Below, piece by piece: positions 38,220 to 46,325 of a stretch of DNA of 64,000 bases. Position 1 is the stretch's first letter. Each line of letters starts with the position of its first letter. The DNA comes from Streptomyces sp. JB150 (lineage in GTDB: Bacteria > Actinomycetota > Actinomycetes > Streptomycetales > Streptomycetaceae), in the NCBI RefSeq assembly GCF_011193355.1, contig NZ_CP049780.1, positions 2,071,307-2,135,306 of the forward strand, written 5' to 3'. The position numbers were made by a program, and so were the translations under genes. The notes beneath the pieces were generated by a model, which saw only the letters and a list, made by a program, of their open reading frames with translations, ran no database searches and had not been told where the DNA came from.

Positions 38220-38235
38220 GATCAGCGCGCTGATC
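38220..38235. repeat. 16-bp perfect palindrome after the amidase gene
   Basis: GATCAGCGCGCTGATC starts one base after the amidase stop codon. It is a perfect palindrome with no loop, unlike the usual terminator, so it could be a protein-binding site as well as the foot of a hairpin. The downstream promoter region for the DUF5336-like gene (38236-38374) shows no other clear structure. Confidence 0.6.
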
Positions 38236-38374
38236 CGGGCGGACAGCCCCGACGGGCGGACGATAGGGTCGTCCGTACGATGAGGGGCCACCCCCGCGCT
38301 TCCCACCGGCCCCACGGCGACACGGTGACAGCGGCGCCTCTGCCGACGACGAGACGACTGACGAAGGACCTGAA

Positions 38375-39193
38375 GTGAATATCCGCTCCCTCACTAGAGG
38401 CGACGGCGTGGTGATCGGAGCAGCGGTATTGCTGTTCATCGCGTCGTTCCTCGACCTCTACTCGCTCGACGGGATCCCCGACGAGTACGACACGCCGAAC
38501 TTCTGGTCGAGCGGGCCGGCCCTCCTCGGTGTGGTACTCGCCGGCCTGATCGGTGCCGCACTCGTCGTCGTCTCCCGGGGGCTGCCGCAGCCGCGCAAGG
38601 TCGCGGGCCTTGAGCTGGGCCAGTTCGGTGTCGCCTTCACGGTGTTCGCCGCCTGGAGCGCGCTCGGCAACATCTTCGACCCGGCGGGCGGCGCGAACAA
38701 CGTCGGTGACACGACCGACGGCCCCGACGCCGGCACCGGCCTGATCCTCGCGCTCATCGCCACGCTGATCCTGGCCGCCGTCGCCGTCGCCACCCCGCTC
38801 GTCCCCGCCCTCAAGGCCCCCCTCGTCGGCGCCCCGCGCCCCGCCGCCCCGCAGCCCTACGGCGCCCAGCCGCCGCAGGGCGGTTACGGCTACCCGGGCG
38901 CCCAGGGCGGTCAGCAGCCGTCGTTCGGCGGGCAGCCGCAGCAGCCGTACGGCGCCCAGCCGCAGCAGGCGCAGGCCCCGCAGCAGCCCGCGGGCGACTT
39001 CTCGCCGTTCTGGTTCGCGGTGCCGGTGCCGCGGCCGCTGTTCGCGGAGGACGGCTCGCCGACCCCGATCGCCGAACTGGCGCCGGGCACCTGGTACCTG
39101 GCCGTCGAGCAGCGCGGCACGGCGCTGGTCGCGCAGACGCAGGACGGCCGCCGGGGCGTCCTGCAGGACACCAGCGGCATCCAGCGCGGCTGA
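38375..39193 (+). CDS. DUF5336-like membrane protein with Gln/Pro-rich linker
   Basis: A 272-residue actinobacterial membrane protein. Four helices occupy residues 12-145 (VVIGAAVLLFIASFLDLYSL, ALLGVVLAGLIGAALVVVS, VAFTVFAAWSALGNIF, ILALIATLILAAVAVA), as in the mycobacterial 34-kDa antigen family. A linker of PYGAQPPQGGYGYPG-type repeats (about 150-210) leads to a soluble C-terminal segment FWFAVPVPRPLFAEDGSPTP. GTG 38375 has GAAGGA seven to twelve bases upstream. Such Gln/Pro/Gly/Tyr tails are often low-complexity and flexible. Function unknown. Confidence 0.82.
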   Translation: MNIRSLTRGDGVVIGAAVLLFIASFLDLYSLDGIPDEYDTPNFWSSGPALLGVVLAGLIGAALVVVSRGLPQPRKVAGLELGQFGVAFTVFAAWSALGNIFDPAGGANNVGDTTDGPDAGTGLILALIATLILAAVAVATPLVPALKAPLVGAPRPAAPQPYGAQPPQGGYGYPGAQGGQQPSFGGQPQQPYGAQPQQAQAPQQPAGDFSPFWFAVPVPRPLFAEDGSPTPIAELAPGTWYLAVEQRGTALVAQTQDGRRGVLQDTSGIQRG

Positions 39194-39215
39194 CCCCGCC
39201 ACGGCACACACTCCC

Positions 39216-39248
39216 ACGGCCCCTCGCCCTTTCCGGGCGGGGGGCCGT
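39216..39248 (+). terminator. Terminator hairpin between the DUF5336-like and LLM genes
   Basis: A 14-bp GC-rich stem, ACGGCCCCTCGCCC (39216-39229) with GGGCGGGGGGCCGT (39235-39248), one T-G wobble and a TTTCC loop, 22 bp after the upstream stop. Probable terminator for that gene. Confidence 0.75.
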
Positions 39249-39300
39249 TGCCGTACAGTCGCGCCCGGCGACTGTGGCTGACGGTCCATCAGGAGGTGCT

Positions 39301-40311
39301 GTGCGACTCGGTCTCGCCCTCGGTTACTGGGGCCGCGGCCCCGACCCCGGGCAGGTGGCGCTGGCGCGGGAGGCCGAGCGGCTCGGCTATCACTCGGTGT
39401 GGACCTCCGAGTCCTGGGGGTCGGACGCGTTCACACCGCTCACCTGGATCGCCGCGCACACCTCCACCATCCGGCTCGGTACGGCCGTCGCGCAGATGGC
39501 GGCCCGCTCCCCCACCGCGACCGCCATGCACGCCCTCACCCTGGACCATCTCTCCGGCGGGCGGCTGCTGCTGGGCCTCGGGCTGTCGGGACCGCAGGTG
39601 GTGGAGGGGTGGTACGGGCGGCCGTTCCCGTCCTCGCCGCTGACCGCGACCCGGGAGTACGTCGACGTCGTACGGCAGGTGCTGCGCCGCGAGGCGCCGG
39701 TGCGGCTCGACGGGCGGTTCCACGCCCTGCCCTACCAGGGGGCCGACGGGACGGGGACGGGCAAGCCGCTCAAGCCGATCACGCATCCGCTGCGCGCCGG
39801 TCTGCCCGTGCTGCTCGGCGCGGAGGGGCCGCGCAACATCGCGCAGACCGTGCGGATCGCCGACGGCTGGCTGCCGTTGTACTGGTCGCCGGAGCGGACC
39901 GGGCTGTACGCGGACACGCTCGCCGGCGCCCCGGACGGGTTCATCGTCGCGCCCGTGGCCCAGGCCCGCGTCTGTGCCGACGTCGCCGAGGGGCTGCGGC
40001 CCGTCAAGACCATGCTCGCCCTGTACATCGGCGGCATGGGGCACGCGAAGCGCAACTTCCACGCCCGGCTGATGGGGCGCATGGGGTACGAGGAGGAGGC
40101 CCGCCGGGTGCAGGAGCTGTTCCTGTCCGGGCGGCGGGAGGCGGCCGTGGCGGCGGTGCCGGACGCGTTCGCGGACGAGATCTCGCTCGTCGGGCCGCGG
40201 CGGCGGATCGCCCGGCGGCTGGCGGCCTGGCGGGAGGGCCCGGTGACCGACCTGCTGGTGTCGGCACCGGACCCGGAGACCCTGCGCGCGCTGGCCGAGC
40301 TGAACTCCTGA
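39301..40311 (+). CDS. LLM-class F420-dependent oxidoreductase
   Basis: A 336-residue luciferase-like monooxygenase-fold enzyme that probably uses F420H2 rather than FMN, as most actinobacterial members of this branch do. Signature segments are MRLGLALGYWGRGPD, the LGYHSVWTSESWGSDAFTPL motif and GTAVAQMAARSPTATAMHA, then GRLLLGLGLSGPQVVEGWYG. The GTG 39301 start has AGGAGG four bases upstream; the open frame extends nine codons further. Its stop is separated by only 4 bp from the convergent membrane-protein gene, in a TGACCGGTCA palindrome. Substrate unknown. Confidence 0.92.
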   Translation: MRLGLALGYWGRGPDPGQVALAREAERLGYHSVWTSESWGSDAFTPLTWIAAHTSTIRLGTAVAQMAARSPTATAMHALTLDHLSGGRLLLGLGLSGPQVVEGWYGRPFPSSPLTATREYVDVVRQVLRREAPVRLDGRFHALPYQGADGTGTGKPLKPITHPLRAGLPVLLGAEGPRNIAQTVRIADGWLPLYWSPERTGLYADTLAGAPDGFIVAPVAQARVCADVAEGLRPVKTMLALYIGGMGHAKRNFHARLMGRMGYEEEARRVQELFLSGRREAAVAAVPDAFADEISLVGPRRRIARRLAAWREGPVTDLLVSAPDPETLRALAELNS

Positions 40312-40315
40312 CCGG

Positions 40316-41095
40316 TCAGAGGAAGATGGCCACCGGGTTCAGGGACAGCTCGCCCGTCTCGCCGTTCCACGTCTGCACCTTGCCGAGGCAGCGGGCCTGG
40401 AACTCGCCGGTGAAGTACTCCGCGTTCTGGAAGCCCTCGCGGACGCCGGCCGCCTCGCAGGTGACGCGGACGTGGGCCGGGTGCGGGCCGTCGCCGTAGG
40501 GGGCGCGCAGCACGATGTCGCCCGTGTCGGCGGAGCGGCTCGCCGTGAACCGGCCGGTGACGGAGACGAACGCCGACACCACCGCCACGGAGGTCAGCGG
40601 TACGCGCTCGCCGCGCTCGCGCAGGGTGTCGGTGAGGGCCCGGTTGGGGACGATCTGGCCGGTGGTGAGGTCGGCGTGGACGACCACGTCCTCCTTGCGC
40701 ATGGTGTCCATGAGCAGCCGTATCACGGTGATCGGGGTGCTCTGCCGGATGTAGGCGGTGACGCGTTCCTTGGTGACGTCGCGGTTGGCCTTGCCGCCGC
40801 CGAGGCCGAAGCGGGCGCGCAGGCCGATGCCGCTGGTGACGTTGATGCGGTCGGCGACCTCCTGTTCCAGGGCGGCGGAGAAGCCGCCCTGCTGGTAGAG
40901 GTCCATGACGCGTTTCTCGTGCAGGAAGAAGCACATGCCGTGGACCGTGCGGCCGCTCTGCCGGCGGCGCCGGCGCAGCCAGCCGACGCGGATCAGGGCG
41001 TACCGCAGCAGCACGGCCCAGCAGGCCGCCGTCGCCGCCCACACGACCAGCCAGGGCCACCACAGGGCCCACCACTCACTGTCGATGACACCCAC
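40316..41095 (-). CDS. Single-pass membrane protein of unknown function linked to a VWA lipoprotein
   Basis: A 259-residue protein with one or two N-terminal hydrophobic stretches (WWALWWPWLVVWAATAACWAVLL) followed by a basic stop-transfer RRRRRQSGR, then about 200 residues predicted to be cytoplasmic. The soluble part has a mixed alpha/beta pattern with ERVTAYIRQSTPITVIRLLMD and DVVVHADLTTGQIVPNRALT; no known motif was recognised. Its ATG lies inside the end of the VWA-lipoprotein gene (20-bp overlap), which shows co-translation. It is the last of three genes with the VWA/solute-binding fusion, and may pass their signal inside. Confidence 0.75.
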   Translation of the reverse strand: MGVIDSEWWALWWPWLVVWAATAACWAVLLRYALIRVGWLRRRRRQSGRTVHGMCFFLHEKRVMDLYQQGGFSAALEQEVADRINVTSGIGLRARFGLGGGKANRDVTKERVTAYIRQSTPITVIRLLMDTMRKEDVVVHADLTTGQIVPNRALTDTLRERGERVPLTSVAVVSAFVSVTGRFTASRSADTGDIVLRAPYGDGPHPAHVRVTCEAAGVREGFQNAEYFTGEFQARCLGKVQTWNGETGELSLNPVAIFL

Positions 41096-42722
41096 GGATC
41101 TCCTTGAACGCCTCGGAAAGGGAGCTGCGCCCGGCGTCGACCATGCGGCCGCCGGTGGCGTCGGCGGCCCGCCGCAGGGCGTCCGCGTCGGCTTCTCCCA
41201 GGTGGACGGGGAAGGTGGGCACGGCCTCGGATTCGGGCGCCAGCGCGCGGTGACGGCGCAGGAACTCGTCGTAGCCGATGCCCGCGTTGTTCTCGCCGTC
41301 GGTCATCAGCACGACGGCGACGGGGCGGCCGGGATCGTCGCGTACGGCGTCGGCGGCGACGCGGTAGCCGCGGTCGAGGGCGGACCACAGGGCGGTGGCG
41401 TCGTCGTAACCCCCGTGCGCCACGACGGAGTTCAGGTCGCGCAGGTCGGCGTCGCCGCGGACGGTGACCGTACGCTCCTCCAGCACCCGGCCGCCGAAGC
41501 GGACCACGGTGAGGCGTTCGCCGCGGAAGAAGCGGGCGAACTTGCCGGTCGAGGACTCGTCGGCGCCGCTCAGGCCCTGGAAGGCGGCGCGCAGCCCGGC
41601 CATGCGGGCGCCGCGCATGGAGGTGGAGAAGTCGAGGACGAAGACGACGTGGTCGGCGGTGCGGTCGTCCGGGTCGCCGTAGTCGGTGACCAGCCGCTCG
41701 ACGATGGACAGGCGGTCGGGGAAGGAGAGCGCGTTGCCGACGGGGGTGCGCAGCGGTCCGGTGGGGGTGACCTCCTGGTTGACCGGGCGGCGGTGGGTGC
41801 GTGCCATGAGGGCGCGCTGGGTGTCCGCGGCGAGCAGCCAGTCGACGGTCTCGCGGTAGGCCTGCCGCCGGGCGGGGTCGAGGAGCAGCAGGGGGAAGTC
41901 GGAGAGGACCATGCCGTCGTCGGGGTGGACGATCTCCAGGGGGGTGCGCAGCCGGCCGGAGGCGTTGAGCGCGAGGAGTTCGGACTCGTGGGCGATGAGC
42001 GTGTTGGTGTCGTCCTGGCGGCCGGGGTAGCGGTCGACCAGGTCGCGGGAGCTGACGGCGGTGAGGGTCTGGCCGGAGCGGAAGCCGCGCAGCCGGTCGC
42101 AGGAGACGTCCTGTTCACGCAGGGCGCTGCCGGTGCCGGCGGCGGCGGTGGCGACGCCGACGAGGGCGGCGCGGCCGGTGTCGCTGCGGCGCGGGTCGGC
42201 CATGCCGAAGCGGACGGTGCCGTCGGCGGCGGCGTCGGCGATGTCCGCCCAGGAGATCCGGCCGCCGGGGGCGTGGGCGCGCAGTTCGCGGGCGGTGGCG
42301 GGGGCGAGGCCGGCGACGACCGGGGAGCGCATGACCGGGGTGGACTCGGGGCGGTTGAGGCGGCCGTCGGAGTCGCGCACGCGCAGCAGGAAGGAGCGGT
42401 CGGAGGCGAGCCAGGCGAGGTCGTGGGCGGGGGCGCCGTCGCGGGCGGGGTACTGGCCGGCGAGGTCGGCGTTGGCCCGGTAGTCCAGCTCCAGCCGCAC
42501 GCCGGTGTCGTCCTCCAGGTCGTCCAGCAGGGGTGCGACGTCGGCGAGTTCGGGGCTGGCGAGGACGCGGAGGGTGACGGGGCCGTCGTCACGGGTGCAG
42601 CCGGAGAGGGCGGCGGCGAGCAGGACGAGGCCGAGGACGGCGCGTACGGCGGACCTGGCGGCCGTAGTGGGTTTGGCGGACGCGGCGGATGCGGCGGCCC
42701 TGGCGGTCGCGGCGGTCCTCAT
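41076..42722 (-). CDS. Lipoprotein with solute-binding region fused to a VWA domain
   Basis: A 548-residue secreted lipoprotein. The N-terminal signal has a lipobox LSGC with Cys42. Residues 48-335 form a solute-binding region (PVTLRVLASPELADVAPLLDD, DLAWLASDRSFLLRV, GGRISWADIADAA, RFGMADPRRSDTGRAALVG). Residues 355-548 form a von Willebrand A domain with an intact MIDAS (VFVLDFSTSMRG), RGERLTVVRFGG and VLMTDGENNAG. Both halves should be outside the membrane. The fusion joins in one chain two domain types that the 6-14 kb kinase operon encodes in separate genes. It shares ATGA with the upstream binding-protein gene. Confidence 0.85.
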   Translation of the reverse strand: MRTAATARAAASAASAKPTTAARSAVRAVLGLVLLAAALSGCTRDDGPVTLRVLASPELADVAPLLDDLEDDTGVRLELDYRANADLAGQYPARDGAPAHDLAWLASDRSFLLRVRDSDGRLNRPESTPVMRSPVVAGLAPATARELRAHAPGGRISWADIADAAADGTVRFGMADPRRSDTGRAALVGVATAAAGTGSALREQDVSCDRLRGFRSGQTLTAVSSRDLVDRYPGRQDDTNTLIAHESELLALNASGRLRTPLEIVHPDDGMVLSDFPLLLLDPARRQAYRETVDWLLAADTQRALMARTHRRPVNQEVTPTGPLRTPVGNALSFPDRLSIVERLVTDYGDPDDRTADHVVFVLDFSTSMRGARMAGLRAAFQGLSGADESSTGKFARFFRGERLTVVRFGGRVLEERTVTVRGDADLRDLNSVVAHGGYDDATALWSALDRGYRVAADAVRDDPGRPVAVVLMTDGENNAGIGYDEFLRRHRALAPESEAVPTFPVHLGEADADALRRAADATGGRMVDAGRSSLSEAFKEIRGCHRQ

Positions 42723-44014
42723 GGTGTGTCCCGGACGGGCGGTGGGCAGTCGCCGACGTGGTCGATGATGTCCTCCAGGACCTCCAGGTCGGGTTCGTAG
42801 ACCTTGGTGCGGTCGGTGTTCTCCTGCGGCACCTGAATGCCGTGCTCGGCGAGGTAGGCGTTGAGCTGTTCGCTGGTGCCGTCGGCGCCGGAGAAGCGCA
42901 CGCGGAAGCCCAGTTCGAGCGCGCGGCGGCGCAGGTCCTCGTCCCCGGCGATGATCTCGACGAGCCGGTCGCCCCGGTCGGTGAGGGAGATCAGCTGGGG
43001 TTCGGTGAGGGCGTAGGGCGTGGGGTAGAGCAGGACGCGGCTGGTGTCCTGCTCGCCGCTGCGGTCGTGGTGGGCGATCTGGTGGGCCAGGTACTGGTGC
43101 TCGTAGAGGAGGGAGATCGGCGCGATGGACTCGCCGAGGTCGGAGAAGTAGCTCTCGGCCTGTTCGTCGGCCCACATGCCCTGGAGGTCGATCAGGGGCT
43201 TGATCTCGGCGGCGAGGCGTTGCACGGCGTCGGCGGCGATCCGGCTGTCGTCGCCGTTGCGGGTGCCGGGGGTGCGGTTGTCGTTGGCGACGAAGGCGAG
43301 GAGGCTGAGGTAGGTGCCGGCGGCGTTGGACTCGCAGACGTTGGAGGTGCGCACCAGGACGCGGCCGCTGTTGCTGCTGCCGTCGCGGCTGATGTCGCCG
43401 TAGCCGATGCCGTTCCAGGTGTCGGCGGTGCGGCCGGTGCCGTCCCGCGGGTCGTCGCGGTCGTCGACGCCGTCGAGGAGGCGGGTGAAGCGGGCCATGT
43501 CGAGGTGGTAGTAGAGGGTGGTGGCGGCGCTGCCGTCGGGGGGCCGCTGGGGGGTGGCGACACCGGCCTCGACGAGGGTTTCGGCGTAGTCGCGGAAGGT
43601 GCCGAGGACGAGCGGGCTGACGAAGGGGCGCACCGAGCGCACGGAGCGGTCCTGCCGGTCCAGGACGAGTTTCGCGGCGGGCTGGCCGGACGGGAAGACG
43701 ACGTCCATGCCCGCCAGGGACTGGGTGGCGATGCCGCGGGAGCCGAGGCGGTGGATGTCGACGCGTACGCCGTGCCGCAGCAGCAGCCGCTGGACCTGCG
43801 GGTCCTTGAAGTAGTCGGACTTGGAGGCCATCCGGGCCTCGATGACGGTGATCCGCTCCAGGGGCCGCAGGGTGTTGCCCGACACCAGCAGGGAGATCAG
43901 GCCCGCCACGGCGAACGGCAGGACGGCGAGGACGTGCCGGGGCGGGCGGCGGCGGTCGGTGCGCCGGGTGGTCAGGCGGGGTTCCTCGGTGGTGGGTGCT
44001 CTGTCGTCGGACAA
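42719..44014 (-). CDS. Membrane-anchored solute-binding-like protein
   Basis: A 431-residue protein with one N-terminal helix (HVLAVLPFAVAGLISLLVS, about residues 27-45) and an extracytoplasmic region of about 380 residues. The mature part begins ERITVIEARMASKSDYFKDP and contains QSLAGMDVVFPSGQPAAKLV, a pattern like family-1 solute-binding proteins, with TPYALTEPQLISLTDRGDRL further on. No ABC permease lies nearby. The start is TTG 44014 with AGGAGG just upstream; no better start exists. It is the first gene of a three-gene minus-strand operon, coupled to the VWA lipoprotein by ATGA. Confidence 0.78.
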   Translation of the reverse strand: MSDDRAPTTEEPRLTTRRTDRRRPPRHVLAVLPFAVAGLISLLVSGNTLRPLERITVIEARMASKSDYFKDPQVQRLLLRHGVRVDIHRLGSRGIATQSLAGMDVVFPSGQPAAKLVLDRQDRSVRSVRPFVSPLVLGTFRDYAETLVEAGVATPQRPPDGSAATTLYYHLDMARFTRLLDGVDDRDDPRDGTGRTADTWNGIGYGDISRDGSSNSGRVLVRTSNVCESNAAGTYLSLLAFVANDNRTPGTRNGDDSRIAADAVQRLAAEIKPLIDLQGMWADEQAESYFSDLGESIAPISLLYEHQYLAHQIAHHDRSGEQDTSRVLLYPTPYALTEPQLISLTDRGDRLVEIIAGDEDLRRRALELGFRVRFSGADGTSEQLNAYLAEHGIQVPQENTDRTKVYEPDLEVLEDIIDHVGDCPPPVRDTP

Positions 44015-44153
44015 CGGCCCTCCTGCCGCTCAAGGGGGCAGGATTATCGAGGGCGCCGGCGAACGGCGGACGGCGGAAGCACCAACTCCCCGCAAAATCA
44101 GGCCAGATGGCCGCACACCGTTTCGAACCGCGGGGAGCGGCAACCCGACGGAC

Positions 44154-44441
44154 ATGTCCCCTCGATATCGCTCCACCCAGGCGGGCCGGGCCATCGCGAT
44201 CGTGGCCGACATCATGGCCCTCATCCTGGGACTGTGGATCCTGATGTATCTGTTCGAAGCCAACCGCGGCAACGACTTCGTGCAGTTCGTCCACGACGCG
44301 GCCCGCTGGCTGGCGGGCTGGTCACACGACCTGTTCACCTTCGACGAGGCCTGGGCCCGGGTGGTCTGCGGCTACGGTCTGGCCGCCGTCGTCTACCTGT
44401 TCGTGGGCCACGCCATAGCGAACCGCATCTACCGGCACTGA
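44154..44441 (+). CDS. Small two-TM membrane protein
   Basis: A 95-residue protein with two helices, AIAIVADIMALILGLWILMYL (residues 12-32) and VVCGYGLAAVVYLFVGHAIA (about 68-87), joined by a loop rich in aromatic and acidic residues (FVQFVHDAARWLAGWSHDLF). It is divergent from the solute-binding operon with a 139-bp shared upstream region and may be co-regulated with it. ATG 44154 is preceded by CGGGGAGCGG at some distance. No family was recognised. Confidence 0.7.
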   Translation: MSPRYRSTQAGRAIAIVADIMALILGLWILMYLFEANRGNDFVQFVHDAARWLAGWSHDLFTFDEAWARVVCGYGLAAVVYLFVGHAIANRIYRH

Positions 44442-44460
44442 CCCGGGTGCCGCGGCGCGC

Positions 44461-45537
44461 TCAGTCCGCGCAGCACTCCGGGTCCTCCAGCCCTCGCGGC
44501 AGCAGCTCGCCGCCGAACACGGCGCAGGTGGCCTCGTGGCCGCCGAGCGCGGCGACGGCGAGCAGCAGCGAGCCGGCGGTCCAGGTGGTCAGCTCGCGGG
44601 GCCAGACGGCGTCGTCGTCGAAGACGTAACCGGTCCAGTACAGGCCGGTCTCCGGGTCGCGCAGGTGCTGGATGGACTGCAGGATGTCCAGCGCCCGGTC
44701 GGATTCGCCGGTCGCCCACAGGGTGAGGGCGAGTTCGGCGGACTCCCCGCCGGTGACCCACGGGTTCGGCACCACGCACCGCACGCCGAGCCCGGGCACG
44801 ACGAACCGGTCCCAGCCCTCCTCCACGCGGGCCTTGGCCTCGGCGCCGGTGAGCGCGCCGCCGAGCACCGGGTAGTACCAGTCCATGGAGTAGCGGTCCT
44901 TGTCGAGGAACCGCTCGGGGTGCCGGCGTATCGCGTGCCGCAGCATGCCGACGGCCAGCTCCCAGTCCGGCTGGGGCTCCTCACGCTGCTCGGCGACGGC
45001 GAGCGCGCAGCGCAGCGCCTGGTGGATGGAGGAACTGCCGGTGAGCAGCGCGTCGGTGACGTCGGTGCCGTCGTCCTCGCGCTTCCAGCCGATCTGCCCG
45101 CCGGGCTGCTGCAGCCGCAGCACGAACTCGACGGCCGCGTACACGACGGGCCACATGCGGTCGAGGAAGGTGTCGTCGCCGGTGGACAGGTAGTGGTGCC
45201 AGACGCCCACGGCGACGTACGCGACGAAGTTGGTCTCGCGGCCGCGGTCGGTGACGGCGTCCGGGTCGCCGTCGGCGTACGCCGCGTACCAGGAGCCGTC
45301 GGCGTTCTGGTGCCGCGCGAGCCACAGGTACGCCCGCTCGGCGGCCTCGTGCTCGCCCGCCGCGTCCAGCGCCATGGCGGCCTCGACGTGGTCCCACGGG
45401 TCGAGGTGGTGGCCGCGGAACCAGGGGATCGCCCCGTCCTCCCGCTGCACCGCGAGGATGCCGCGGACGGTCGCGGCGGCCTGCTCGGCGGTGAGCACGC
45501 CGGGCAGGACCAGGTGTTCCGTGCGGGGGGTGGTCAC
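44461..45537 (-). CDS. Prenyltransferase/squalene-cyclase-like alpha-toroid protein
   Basis: A 358-residue alpha/alpha-barrel protein. Toroid repeats are visible as VQREDGAIPWFRG, HQNADGSWYAAYADG and LQQPGGQIGWKREDDGTDV, a QxxxGxW-like pattern of prenyltransferase and terpene-cyclase folds, with WDHVEAAMALDAAGE. No DxDD or related cyclase motif is seen, so it may be a glycosidase-like or binding toroid. It ends PECCAD. The GTG start at 45537 shares GTGA with the methyltransferase stop. As the third gene of an operon with a glycosyltransferase and a methyltransferase, it may act on a glycolipid or terpenoid-linked product; this is inferred from context. Confidence 0.78.
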   Translation of the reverse strand: MTTPRTEHLVLPGVLTAEQAAATVRGILAVQREDGAIPWFRGHHLDPWDHVEAAMALDAAGEHEAAERAYLWLARHQNADGSWYAAYADGDPDAVTDRGRETNFVAYVAVGVWHHYLSTGDDTFLDRMWPVVYAAVEFVLRLQQPGGQIGWKREDDGTDVTDALLTGSSSIHQALRCALAVAEQREEPQPDWELAVGMLRHAIRRHPERFLDKDRYSMDWYYPVLGGALTGAEAKARVEEGWDRFVVPGLGVRCVVPNPWVTGGESAELALTLWATGESDRALDILQSIQHLRDPETGLYWTGYVFDDDAVWPRELTTWTAGSLLLAVAALGGHEATCAVFGGELLPRGLEDPECCAD

Positions 45538-46325
45538 TTGGCGGCCGCCCGCGTGTCGGACTCGGCGGCGGTCGCGGCGGTTCCGGCGGTCCCGGTGTCC
45601 GGGATCCGCGGCAGGTGCGGCTTGGTCGCGTACACCACGAAGCTCTTGCCGATGAGCGGGTTCAGCGCCTGCTCGGCGACCCGGGTGGCCAGCGGCTTCT
45701 TCATGATGTCCCAGACCAGGAGCTTGTGGTACGCCCGCACGGGCAGCGCCTTGTCGTTGTCGACGCCGAACGCGCACTTCAGCCACCAGTAGGGCGAGTG
45801 CAGGGCGTGGGCGTGGTGGCTGCCGTACGGCTTGAGCCCGGCCTCCCTGATCTTGCCGATCAGCTCGTCCGCCTTGTAGATGCGGATGTGGCCGCCCTCG
45901 ACCTCGTGGTAGGCGTCGGACAGGGCCCAGCAGATCTTCTCGGGGCCGTAGCGCGGGACGGTCACCGCGATGCGCCCGCCCGGCTTGAGGACGCGCACCA
46001 TCTCGGCGAGGACGCCCTTGTCGTCGGGGATGTGCTCCATCACCTCGGAGATGATGACGACGTCGAAGGACTCGTCGGGGAACGGCAGCGCGAGGGCGTC
46101 GCCCTCCATGGCGGTGGCGGTCGCGCCCTCGGGCGCCTCGCCCGCCTCCTTCATCGCCGCGAACCACTTGGCGACCTCGCGGATCTCCTCGGCGTTGCGG
46201 TCCAGCGCCACGACCTGCGCGCCGCGCCGGTAGCACTCGAAGGCGTGCCGGCCGGCGCCGCAGCCGAGATCCAGGACGCGATCGCCCGGGGCGAGCGGGA
46301 ACCGGGAGAAGTCGACGGTCAGCAC
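45534..46325 (-). CDS. Class I SAM-dependent methyltransferase (UbiE/COQ5-like)
   Basis: A 263-residue methyltransferase. Motif I is DRVLDLGCGAGRHAFECYR, acidic loop VVALDRNAEEI, motif II DALALPFPDESFDVVIISEV, then MEHIPDDKGVLAEM and RVLKPGGRIAVTVPRYGPEK, all in Methyltransf_11 order. The C-terminal part (HALHSPYWWLKCAFG) is longer than the minimal fold. The GTG 46325 start overlaps the glycosyltransferase stop by 7 bp. It is the middle gene of a glycosyltransferase / methyltransferase / toroid operon downstream of the KstR-like motif. The C-terminal tail TGTAGTAATAAESDTRAAAK is low complexity. Substrate unknown. Confidence 0.9.
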   Translation of the reverse strand: MLTVDFSRFPLAPGDRVLDLGCGAGRHAFECYRRGAQVVALDRNAEEIREVAKWFAAMKEAGEAPEGATATAMEGDALALPFPDESFDVVIISEVMEHIPDDKGVLAEMVRVLKPGGRIAVTVPRYGPEKICWALSDAYHEVEGGHIRIYKADELIGKIREAGLKPYGSHHAHALHSPYWWLKCAFGVDNDKALPVRAYHKLLVWDIMKKPLATRVAEQALNPLIGKSFVVYATKPHLPRIPDTGTAGTAATAAESDTRAAAK

